DNA of 64,000 nt from Archangium lipolyticum. GTDB lineage: Bacteria; Myxococcota; Myxococcia; Myxococcales; Myxococcaceae. The position numbers and the translations under genes were made by a program. Shown one piece after another: positions 1-6,708 of this stretch. Under the pieces are notes generated by a model. The model saw only the letters and a list, made by a program, of their open reading frames with translations. It did not search any database and was not told the DNA's origin. The DNA lies in contig NZ_JANKBZ010000016.1 in NCBI RefSeq assembly GCF_024623785.1, positions 124,001-188,000 on the forward strand. The letters run 5' to 3'. Positions within the stretch are counted from its first letter, which is position 1. Every line of letters starts with the position of its first letter.

Positions 1-165
1 TCCGCCCGTCTCGTCTCTGGACGGGTGGGCGCGGGACGCCAGCACCACGTGTTCACCAGCCAGCTTCCAGAGGAGGCCTCGCGCCTGGAGCTGGCCCTGG
101 ATGGAGAGGACGTCCCGGGTGAGTTCCAGCCGCTCCCGGGGAGAGAGGGGCCGGTGTCCCCGTGA
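1..165 (+). CDS. 3' end of an unidentified gene (partial)
   Basis: Frame 1 is open from the first base and ends at TGA 163-165, giving about 54 C-terminal residues (ending REGPVSP). I recognise no domain. The last four bases overlap the GTG start of the kinase at 162, so this is the upstream partner of a translationally coupled pair. A second kinase of the same type in this window (44465-42675) also follows a short secreted protein gene (DUF2381 type). A similar role here is only an inference, because the visible tail does not clearly match that family. Confidence 0.5.
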   Translation, partial: SARLVSGRVGAGRQHHVFTSQLPEEASRLELALDGEDVPGEFQPLPGREGPVSP

Positions 166-1973
166 GGCGTCCGCTGCACCCGAACCAGCTCCGCGCGAGG
201 GACGTCGTGCGGGACTTCCGCATCGTCCGCCGGCTGGGCGTGGGAGGCTTCGCCTTCGTGTTCCTCGTGGAGCGCGCGGGTCGGCACTACACCCTGAAGA
301 TGGCCGCCCAGCCGGCATCGGAGGTGGATGAGGACCGGGTGGATGCCTGGATGCGCCGCGAGGTGCTCTCGCTGGAGTGCCTGGAGCACCCTCACCTGCT
401 GCCAGTGATCGAGTGGGGGCGGTGGCCCGAGCCGGAGACAGGCTATGCGTGGTTCGTCACACCCTACGTCGCCGGGAGCACCTTTCATGCGTGGCGGTGG
501 CGCGAGCAGGCCTCGCTGTACCGGGCGGTGGGCGTGCTGTGTGGCGTGCTGGAGACGCTGGAGTCCCTGCACGCGCGCGGCGTGTGCCACCGGGACATCA
601 AGGCGGACAACCTGCTGGTGCGGCACGAGGATGACCAGCCGTTCCTCATCGACTTCGGCGCGGTGCACCTGCCGTGGGCTCGCGCGCTGACGGAGGGGCT
701 CGCGCCAGGCACGCTCCACTGTCAGCCACCCGAGGCCATCGCCTTCCTGGTCTCCGAGGCGGCACGTCAGGGTTCTCGCTTGGAGGCCCTGCCCGCCGCC
801 GATCTGTATGCCTTTGGCGTGTTGCTCTACGAGACCCTCACCAACTGCCACCCCTTCAACCCCCGGCTGCCGCTGGAGCAGTTGCTGGTCGCCATCGCGT
901 CCTCGCCTCCCCCCGAACCCCAGCGGCTCGCTCCCGAGGCACCCGCTTCGCTGTGCGCCCTGGCCCTGCGGTTGCTGTCGAAGGAGCCCGAGCAGCGCCC
1001 TCCGAGCGCCCGGGCCGTGCGCGAGGAATTGGAGCGGCTGCGCGAACAGGAGGGACATACCGCCCCCTGGCAGGCCCCGGCCCGGCGTCCCTCTGATGGC
1101 GAGCGTGGACTGGCGCCATTTCCAGACGTGGACATGCTGGAGGAGAACCCGGGGCCAGAGTCATCGCCTTCAGAGGCGGCTCATCTGCTCACGCGTGTCT
1201 GGCGGGTGCTCCGGTGGCCCGTGCGCCTCGTGGCGTTGGCGCTCGTCCTGGGGTTGCTCGGCATAGGGTGGACGCTCCTCCGCGCGCCGGCTCCTCCGGC
1301 GCCTTCCGTGAAAGGAACGCAGACCGTGTCCCCCGCTCCCCTTCCCGAATCCACCAGCTCCTCTTCCCCGGCTCAGCCACCCTCTCGTCTGTGCGCGCTG
1401 CTCACCCAGTTGCTGGGAGTGGCCGTCGCGCAGCTCGCCGGGTGTGTCACCGTGCCCTCGCGGCCCGATCCCATCACCTACCTCGCGAGCTGCTCCCTCG
1501 AGTCCCGCGCCACTCCCGTCAAGCTGGGCTTCGCTCCACGGGAAAACCCCTCCTTCCTGAAGACGGGCACTCCGGCCTCGGACGATTCCATCGAGGAGGG
1601 CGGCTCCATCAACGTCAAACCAGGCCCCGTTACCGCTTCCATGTTCGCCGAGGTGAAGGGGCAGGAAATGCGCGTGATGATTTCCGGCCAGGCGATGACG
1701 CTGCCCCATCGCCTCTACATGCAGTTCGACCAACTCCATCTGCCGGATGGCACCTCGCTGCCCATCTGCGGCGTGGCGGTGGATGGCCTGCACCAGTACG
1801 GCATCCCGACGTACGCGAAGCTGCCCATGCGTGGCGCCAGGGTGGACCCCGTGAAGGTGGACACGAGCCCCGGCAGCGTGGTGCTCAACGACCCGCGCTT
1901 CGAGACCGTGCTGCAGGGCCCCGAGGGTTACCCGTTGCCCCGCGTCGGCTGGGCTCCTCCGGACTGGCGGTGA
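162..1973 (+). CDS. Transmembrane Ser/Thr protein kinase, Hanks type
   Basis: 603 residues from a GTG start that overlaps the upstream stop codon. The N-terminal kinase domain shows a glycine-rich loop (GVGGFAFVF, about residue 26), the ATP-binding Lys in TLKMA (about 46), the catalytic loop HRDIKADN (about 143) and DFG (about 164). A proline-rich linker leads to a membrane segment (about 355-375). A second hydrophobic stretch lies near 408-428, followed by about 170 residues rich in Ser, Pro and Gly. Such kinases phosphorylate cytoplasmic targets in response to envelope signals, and myxobacteria have very many of them. The C-terminal part resembles that of the kinase at 44465-42675: both have a hydrophobic stretch with a Cys, then a region containing LPDG followed by PIC or PVC. 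They are probably paralogues with the same sensing domain. The substrate is unknown. Confidence 0.9.
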   Translation: MRRPLHPNQLRARDVVRDFRIVRRLGVGGFAFVFLVERAGRHYTLKMAAQPASEVDEDRVDAWMRREVLSLECLEHPHLLPVIEWGRWPEPETGYAWFVTPYVAGSTFHAWRWREQASLYRAVGVLCGVLETLESLHARGVCHRDIKADNLLVRHEDDQPFLIDFGAVHLPWARALTEGLAPGTLHCQPPEAIAFLVSEAARQGSRLEALPAADLYAFGVLLYETLTNCHPFNPRLPLEQLLVAIASSPPPEPQRLAPEAPASLCALALRLLSKEPEQRPPSARAVREELERLREQEGHTAPWQAPARRPSDGERGLAPFPDVDMLEENPGPESSPSEAAHLLTRVWRVLRWPVRLVALALVLGLLGIGWTLLRAPAPPAPSVKGTQTVSPAPLPESTSSSSPAQPPSRLCALLTQLLGVAVAQLAGCVTVPSRPDPITYLASCSLESRATPVKLGFAPRENPSFLKTGTPASDDSIEEGGSINVKPGPVTASMFAEVKGQEMRVMISGQAMTLPHRLYMQFDQLHLPDGTSLPICGVAVDGLHQYGIPTYAKLPMRGARVDPVKVDTSPGSVVLNDPRFETVLQGPEGYPLPRVGWAPPDWR

Positions 1974-2120
1974 ATCGCGCCGTCAGTTCAACGGAGCCCG
2001 GAGAGAGCGTGTCATGTTCGCTCGGTCACGAGCGGAACCCGAGAAGGGCGGCCGTCCGGTTACGCGCCGGACGAACGGGTTTGACTGTCAGAGTTGCTCC
2101 TGCTCGCGCCCGGGGCCCCC

Positions 2121-2151
2121 CTGACAGGACTTACGCCGCCTGGCTTAGTAT
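2121..2151 (+). promoter_or_regulatory. Candidate promoter with start at the ATG (leaderless)
   Basis: A TAGTAT box at 2146-2151 lies exactly 8 nt before the ATG at 2160, with CTGACA 19 bp further upstream at 2121-2126. The same TA(G/C)TAT-8 nt-ATG layout precedes both paralogues (3213-3218 and 13353-13358). A start at a normal distance from this box would fall on or next to the ATG, and no Shine-Dalgarno sequence fits between. Confidence 0.45.
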
Positions 2152-2159
2152 CCCGCGCC

Positions 2160-3092
2160 ATGTCTCCAAGTCCCCTTCGAGCCTCCTCGTGGCTCGTCCT
2201 CTGCCTGCTGCTCGTGGGCAGCCCGCTTCGCTCCGCGCTCGCCGCGGATGACTTCCAGCGCTACCTCGCGGCCGCCGTGCAGCTCTACGAGAACCTCGAG
2301 TACGAGCGCGCCCTGGCCCAGGTGCAGCGCGCTCGCACCGTCGCCCGTGGTGTCGAGCAGGACGTCTCCCTCGGTCTCCATGAGGGCATCTTCCTCGCGG
2401 AGATGGGGCGCTGGGACGAAGCCCGTACCTCCTTCGAGACGGCCCTGTTGCTCGAGCCCACCGCGAAGCTCCCCCTGAGTGTCTCTCCCAAGGTGGAGCG
2501 GCACTTCGAATCCATCCGCCAGAGCGTGAACGCCGCGATCGCCAGGCGGAAGCAAGGGGCGACTCCGGGTACTCCCGCCCCCACCAGCACCGAGGCAAAG
2601 CCCGCCGAGCAGAAGCCGGTGGCTGAGGCAAAGCCCGCCGAGCAGAAGCCGGTGGCTGAGGCAAAGCCCGCCGAGCAGAAGCCGGTGGTCGTCTCGGAGG
2701 CGCGTGTCGAGCAGAAGCAGGTGGTGATCCCGAAGCCTCCGGAGCAGAAACCGGTTGTTGAATCGGATCGTCCCGAGCAGGCTCCTTCAGCACGCCTCGT
2801 GCCTCCCGAGCCCTCCCCCGCCCTGAATCCCCACATGGAGGCGTCACCGAGCTCGGCACGTGTGGTGTCAGTGATGCTGCTCGGGACAAGCGTGGTGACC
2901 GGGAGCCTGGGCGCGTACTTCGCCTTGAGACCTGATCCGGGCGGGCTCCGCAGTCAGGGTGACCAGTCCACGGCCAACACCCTGTTCGTCACCTCAGGCT
3001 TGGCGCTTGTGGGCGCCGCGGTGTCATGGGCCGTCTCGCAGGTTGGCACGTCGGCCGAGTCCGCTCCCGTTGACGAGTCCTCGGACCCCTGA
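2160..3092 (+). CDS. Secreted TPR-like protein, copy 1
   Basis: 310 residues. A signal peptide ends near ALAADDF (about residue 30). A helical, TPR-like region follows (about 31-130: repeated YENLEYERAL and GRWDEARTSF motifs), then a Lys/Pro/Glu-rich linker carrying three copies of an 11-residue repeat (EAKPAEQKPVA). Two hydrophobic segments close the protein (about 238-258 and 280-300). The start at 2160 is chosen because it begins the signal peptide and matches the paralogues. The first 130 codons are nearly identical to those of the gene at 3227, while the linker and C-terminus differ; the gene at 13367 is a more distant copy. The role is unknown; the layout suggests an envelope protein with a periplasmic TPR domain. 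Confidence 0.75.
   Translation: MSPSPLRASSWLVLCLLLVGSPLRSALAADDFQRYLAAAVQLYENLEYERALAQVQRARTVARGVEQDVSLGLHEGIFLAEMGRWDEARTSFETALLLEPTAKLPLSVSPKVERHFESIRQSVNAAIARRKQGATPGTPAPTSTEAKPAEQKPVAEAKPAEQKPVAEAKPAEQKPVVVSEARVEQKQVVIPKPPEQKPVVESDRPEQAPSARLVPPEPSPALNPHMEASPSSARVVSVMLLGTSVVTGSLGAYFALRPDPGGLRSQGDQSTANTLFVTSGLALVGAAVSWAVSQVGTSAESAPVDESSDP
2592..2690 (+). repeat. Three tandem 33-bp units inside a coding region
   Basis: Units at 2592-2624, 2625-2657 and 2658-2690 are near-identical and each encodes EAKPAEQKPV plus one residue. The neighbouring paralogue (3227-4117) has only degenerate versions of the unit, so copy number probably varies between strains. Confidence 0.8.
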
Positions 3093-3187
3093 GGTGCTCG
3101 CCGTAGGCCTGGGGAGAGTGGAGTGCTTCCGTTCTCCCCTCCTCGGAATGATCGTTTGAGTCGCGAAGGTCCCGCGCCCGAGCGGAT

Positions 3188-3218
3188 TTAGAGACGTGTC
3201 CGCGCGCTCGCCTACTAT
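3188..3218 (+). promoter_or_regulatory. Candidate leaderless promoter, copy 2
   Basis: TACTAT at 3213-3218 lies 8 nt before the ATG at 3227; the hexamer 19 bp upstream is TTAGAG (3188-3193). The TATCCCGCGCC tract up to the ATG is identical to that of copy 1. Confidence 0.4.
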
Positions 3219-3226
3219 CCCGCGCC

Positions 3227-4117
3227 ATGTCTCCAAGTCCCCTTCGAGCCTCCTCGTGGCTCGTTCTCTGCCTGCTCTTCGTGGGCAGCCCGCTTCGCTC
3301 CGCGCTCGCCGCGGATGACTTCCAGCGCTACCTCGCGGCCGCCGTGCAGCTCTACGAGAACCTCGAGTACGAGCGCGCCCTGGCCCAGGTGCAGCGCGCT
3401 CGCACCGTCGCCCGTGGTGTCGAGCAGGACGTCTCCCTCGGTCTCCATGAGGGCATCTTCCTCGCGGAGATGGGGCGCTGGGACGAAGCCCGTACCTCCT
3501 TCGAGACGGCCCTGTTGCTCGAGCCCACCGCGAGGCTCCCCCTGAGCGTCTCCCCCAAGGTGGAGCGGCACTTCGAATCCATCCGCCAGGACGTGAACAC
3601 CGCGATCGCCAGGCGTGAGCAGGGGGCGACTCCGGGCTCGGCTGCCCCCGCCACCACCGAGGCGAAGCCGCCCGAGCAGGAGTTGGTGGCTGAGGCGAAG
3701 CCGCCCGAGCAGGAGCCGGTGGTCATCTCGGATGCGAGTGTCGAGCAGAAGCCGGAGGCCGATGCGAAGCCGTCCGAACAGAAGTCGGTGGCAGCCTCGG
3801 ACCGTCCCGAGCAAGCTCTTCCGGTTCGACTCTCTCCTCCAGAGCCCTCTCCTGCCCTGACTCCCACGGCGGAGATCGCGCAGCGCGGCATGCCCGTTCT
3901 GCCGATCGTGCTGTTCGGTACGGGCGTGGTGGTTGGGAGCATAGGTGGATACTTCGCGGGGGGCGCGGACCGTTCGTCCACGAGGGCGGAGGACGAGACC
4001 ACGGCTGGCATCATGTTCGGCATCGCGGGCACTGCTTTCTTGAGCTCCGTGGTGTCGTGGATCGTCATGCAGGCGGATACGCCCACCGGGCCCGTCGCCG
4101 CCAACTCGGTCCCCTGA
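3227..4117 (+). CDS. Secreted TPR-like protein, copy 2 (tandem duplicate)
   Basis: 296 residues with the same plan as the gene at 2160: signal peptide, TPR-like region, Glu/Pro/Lys linker, two C-terminal hydrophobic segments (IVLFGTGVVVGSIGGYF and GTAFLSSVVSWIVM). The first roughly 400 bases, including the short upstream tract, are almost identical to copy 1. Beyond that the two differ by many substitutions and indels. This pattern fits a tandem duplication whose 5' half has been kept alike by gene conversion. It lies 134 bp downstream of copy 1 on the same strand and has its own candidate promoter. Confidence 0.75.
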   Translation: MSPSPLRASSWLVLCLLFVGSPLRSALAADDFQRYLAAAVQLYENLEYERALAQVQRARTVARGVEQDVSLGLHEGIFLAEMGRWDEARTSFETALLLEPTARLPLSVSPKVERHFESIRQDVNTAIARREQGATPGSAAPATTEAKPPEQELVAEAKPPEQEPVVISDASVEQKPEADAKPSEQKSVAASDRPEQALPVRLSPPEPSPALTPTAEIAQRGMPVLPIVLFGTGVVVGSIGGYFAGGADRSSTRAEDETTAGIMFGIAGTAFLSSVVSWIVMQADTPTGPVAANSVP

Positions 4118-4181
4118 AGCACTCCAAGGCGAAGTTCGGAGCACCTTCAGGGCTGTTCCACCTGGGGGAAAGGCCAGCGCC

Positions 4182-5300
4182 ATGGCGAAGGAGTCCAGAA
4201 GTCCTGGGGCGGGGGAGGGCGGCGGTACACAGCTCGAGGCCCGGAGGCGGGGCCCGCGAGGCCGAATGTGGGGGGCCCTGCGAGCGGTTGTCGTGGCGGT
4301 ACTCGGGCTGCAGCTGGCCTGCGCGACGAGCTACCCCATGGGCGGAACGCTCACCGGCACGGCGCGCAGCTGGCGGCGCGGGGGTGGTGCCCAGGTGGCT
4401 GCCGAGGAACTGCGTGAGGACCAGGTGGTCGCCAACCTCCGGCGCGCGGCGAAGCTGCCCTGGACGGATGGGGGCCGGTGCGTCGTTGAGGAGGCGGGCC
4501 AGCCCTGGAGCGACCTGGTGGAGCGGTGCTTCTACGCGCTCGACCAGGAGCGGGTGCAGTTCAGGGACCCCACGGGGCGGTGCTCAGTCGCCTCCGCGGG
4601 CGCCGGGGCCATAGGCATCGGGGTCTGTGTCCTCGCGGCGCCGGAGCTGGTTGTGGGGGCCGTGGTCGTCGTGGGCGTGGTGGTGGTGGGCTTCGCCATT
4701 TCAGAGGCGCTGGAGGCGTACGAGAAGCGGGGCCGTCCCCAGGTGCGGCCGACGCCGACGCGGCCCGTCCCCGAGACACGGCCCGTGCCGGAAGCGCGGC
4801 CGGTGGCAGAGACCAAGCCCGTTCCTCAGCAACCGAAGACGAAGCGGCGGCCCAAGCCGGAGCCGGCGGGGGAGGACTGGCCGCCTCCGCTGCCTCCCGA
4901 GCCCACCGACAAGGAGCGCGACCGCAGCTGCGAGGCCTTTCCGGAGAAGCACCGCGGCGGCGACAAGGCCCACGACGATTGCGCCGACTGGTATCCGCCC
5001 AACCGCTGGCCGGGAAAGGACGCGGTTGTAGGCGGCAAGGCCTTCGACGCGCTGCAGGTCGGGGTGCGCGTACTGTGGGAGATCAAGACGGACGAGTTCG
5101 GCAGGTACAACCGGTTCGTCAAAAAGAAGCAGATAGCGGACGAGCTGGTGGAATTCGCGGAAGAGAGCAGCATCGCGCGGGCCTGTGGGTATGACTTCGC
5201 GGTCGGGGTTAGCACCGAGGAGCACAAGGCCGCGCTGTTACCAGCGCTGGAAGAGGCGGGCTTGCAGATCAAGGTCGTAGTGACGGGGTGCAAACGCTGA
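4182..5300 (+). CDS. Lipoprotein with nuclease-like C-terminus (DUF6310-like), possible toxin
   Basis: 372 residues from ATG 4182. An in-frame ATG at 4266 would start directly at a lipoprotein signal (MWGALRAVVVAVLGLQLAC) and may be the true start. After the lipobox come about 110 residues, a hydrophobic segment (AAPELVVGAVVVVGVVVVGF), a Pro/Arg-rich linker, and a C-terminal domain (about 250-372) with the line LWEIKTDEFGRYNRFVKKKQ. That resembles the myxobacterial DUF6310 lipoproteins, and the E-x-K core is what restriction-endonuclease-fold toxins carry. It converges on the gene at 5955-5314 with a 13-bp gap. A polymorphic toxin is my best guess; the family name is recalled, not searched. 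Confidence 0.6.
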   Translation: MAKESRSPGAGEGGGTQLEARRRGPRGRMWGALRAVVVAVLGLQLACATSYPMGGTLTGTARSWRRGGGAQVAAEELREDQVVANLRRAAKLPWTDGGRCVVEEAGQPWSDLVERCFYALDQERVQFRDPTGRCSVASAGAGAIGIGVCVLAAPELVVGAVVVVGVVVVGFAISEALEAYEKRGRPQVRPTPTRPVPETRPVPEARPVAETKPVPQQPKTKRRPKPEPAGEDWPPPLPPEPTDKERDRSCEAFPEKHRGGDKAHDDCADWYPPNRWPGKDAVVGGKAFDALQVGVRVLWEIKTDEFGRYNRFVKKKQIADELVEFAEESSIARACGYDFAVGVSTEEHKAALLPALEEAGLQIKVVVTGCKR

Positions 5301-5313
5301 CAGCGGCTTCAGG

Positions 5314-5955
5314 TCAGCCCCTGGCCGTGAGCACCAGCACTCCTTCCTTCCGCGCCTCGGCTTTCCGGAGGGCGAGGGGGATGAAGGAGAACACCTCCTC
5401 GGGCCGGACGCGGGTGTTGTTCCCGCCTCTCAGCCACCTCCGGGCCCGCGCGAGCATCTCCGGGGAGGGGCGTTCGAGCACGGCCTCCAGGGTTGGCAGA
5501 AGCCCGCCAACATCGCTCGGGGCTACGAAGAGGGCGCCGAAGTGGCCGGGTAGGCGGGTCGCCTTCTCTGGCCCCAAGCCGAAGTACAAGGCGGCGGGGG
5601 CTGGGACGCGGTCGGTAATCATCAGGTTGCCATTGTCCTCGTCGAGCTGGAGGCCCCAGCCGTTCGCCTCCGTGCCTGTTCTGATGAATCCCTGCCCGAA
5701 TGCACTCAGCGCCTCCGGGCGGAAGAGCTCCTCGAACTCTTCGGTCCCTTCGGGGAACGTCCAGAAGCCAGGACTTGCAGGATCGGGAATAGCCTCGGGA
5801 GAAAGGGAGCTCGGGGTCTCGCGCCAGCGGTCTAGCAACTGGCGCGCGGACGGGCTCACGGGCGAGGCGGCTACTGCTGCGGCGAAGCTCGAGGCAACTT
5901 CGGAGGAATGCTCGGGGGGGATGCAGACAGAGAGCCAGAAGAAGGTCACGCCCAT
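5314..5955 (-). CDS. Hypothetical acidic protein, possible immunity partner
   Basis: 213 residues, no signal peptide or membrane helix. Its composition is natural (DEDNGNLMI, FYFGLGPEK-type segments), whereas the opposite strand of the same stretch is Ser/Arg-rich, so this strand is preferred. It faces the putative toxin at 4182-5300 tail to tail and lies beside a decayed toxin-immunity locus. That makes a cytoplasmic immunity role possible but unproven. I recognise no family. Confidence 0.55.
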   Translation of the reverse strand: MGVTFFWLSVCIPPEHSSEVASSFAAAVAASPVSPSARQLLDRWRETPSSLSPEAIPDPASPGFWTFPEGTEEFEELFRPEALSAFGQGFIRTGTEANGWGLQLDEDNGNLMITDRVPAPAALYFGLGPEKATRLPGHFGALFVAPSDVGGLLPTLEAVLERPSPEMLARARRWLRGGNNTRVRPEEVFSFIPLALRKAEARKEGVLVLTARG

Positions 5956-5970
5956 GGCGAAAGCATATCC

Positions 5971-6350
5971 CTGCCTCGCGTGTCGATGATCACCGGGAAG
6001 CGCGGGAATTTGGACAAGCTCATGGGCCGCAACGCGGCGCGAGCGTTTGCCATGGTGGCCATGGGCAACACGGCGCCGGGGCTGGCCGCGAAGGTACCGA
6101 AGCGGAAACGCAGGTAGGTATCCGTCTCGCGGCGGTGGGGGAAGTGGAGACGGTCGCCGTGAGCGCCGAGACCGTCACCATCGCTCTTGCTCCTGGAGCT
6201 GTTGCCATGACGGCCCAGGCCATGAGCGGCGCCGTTGCCAAGGCGCCCCCCAACGGATTCAGGGCGTGGGGCTCGTACAGCGGCTTCAAGAGGGCCATGG
6301 GCTCGGCGGGCACTGGGAAGGAGTGGCATCACATCGATCTGGCGGGGTGA
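5971..6350 (+). pseudogene. Decayed Sit-type polymorphic toxin gene
   Basis: Two out-of-frame pieces read like the middle and end of SitA-class lipoprotein toxins. Frame 1 (to TAG about 6117) gives LDKLMGRNAARAFAMVAMGN and then APGLAAKVP. Frame 3 (from about 6111) gives QVGIRLAAVGEVETVAVSAE, then FRAWGSYSGFKRAMG and GKEWHHI. In intact relatives these are continuous, and WHHI begins the HNH-type nuclease end. Here the lipoprotein signal is missing at the front, there is a frameshift near 6100-6115, and the sequence breaks off right after WHHI into the immunity gene (next feature). Family identity rests on remembered motifs. Confidence 0.65.
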
Positions 6351-6627
6351 CGCCAAGACCGGGAACAAGCACGCCAGGAAGTACGGTGCCGCGGTTGATA
6401 AGCTCCTGGCCCACGGTGATGCCGGACGTGAGGCCCTCCTCGTGCTGCTCAAGCATGAGCGCATGGACGTGCGCGTCATGGCCGCCGCGCATCTGCTCCG
6501 CTACCGGACGGCCGAGGCCAAAGCGGTCCTGGAGGAGGCCGCCAAGGGCCAAGGACTCGTGCCCTTCGAAGCCGGTCAGGCACTGAAGCGATGGGAGGAA
6601 GGCACCTGGGCCCTTGACCCTGGGTAG
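6331..6627 (+). pseudogene. 5'-truncated DUF2019-like immunity gene fused to toxin remnant
   Basis: Frame 1 from about 6331 to TAG 6625-6627 reads SIWRGDAKTGNKHARKYGAA, then a HEAT-like helical region (VRVMAAAHLLRYRTAEAKAV) ending KRWEEGTWALDPG. This resembles DUF2019-type immunity proteins found next to Sit toxins in myxobacteria. The usual N-terminal part and start codon are absent. The toxin frame enters directly at the WHHI codons, so one deletion appears to have removed the toxin's catalytic end and the immunity gene's beginning and joined them out of frame. An internal ATG could still express a shortened protein. Confidence 0.6.
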
Positions 6628-6708
6628 CCATGGGATGGCCTCGCGGGGCAGGCCGTGGTGGACCCTGCGTGCGTTGGCGCTGGTGTGCGTGCACCGGGGG
6701 TGAGGACC

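Noticed and set aside
5288-5989. Rightward frame of 233 codons opposite the 213-residue gene
   Set aside because: It is Ser/Arg/Pro-rich with no protein-like features; the leftward frame has natural composition.
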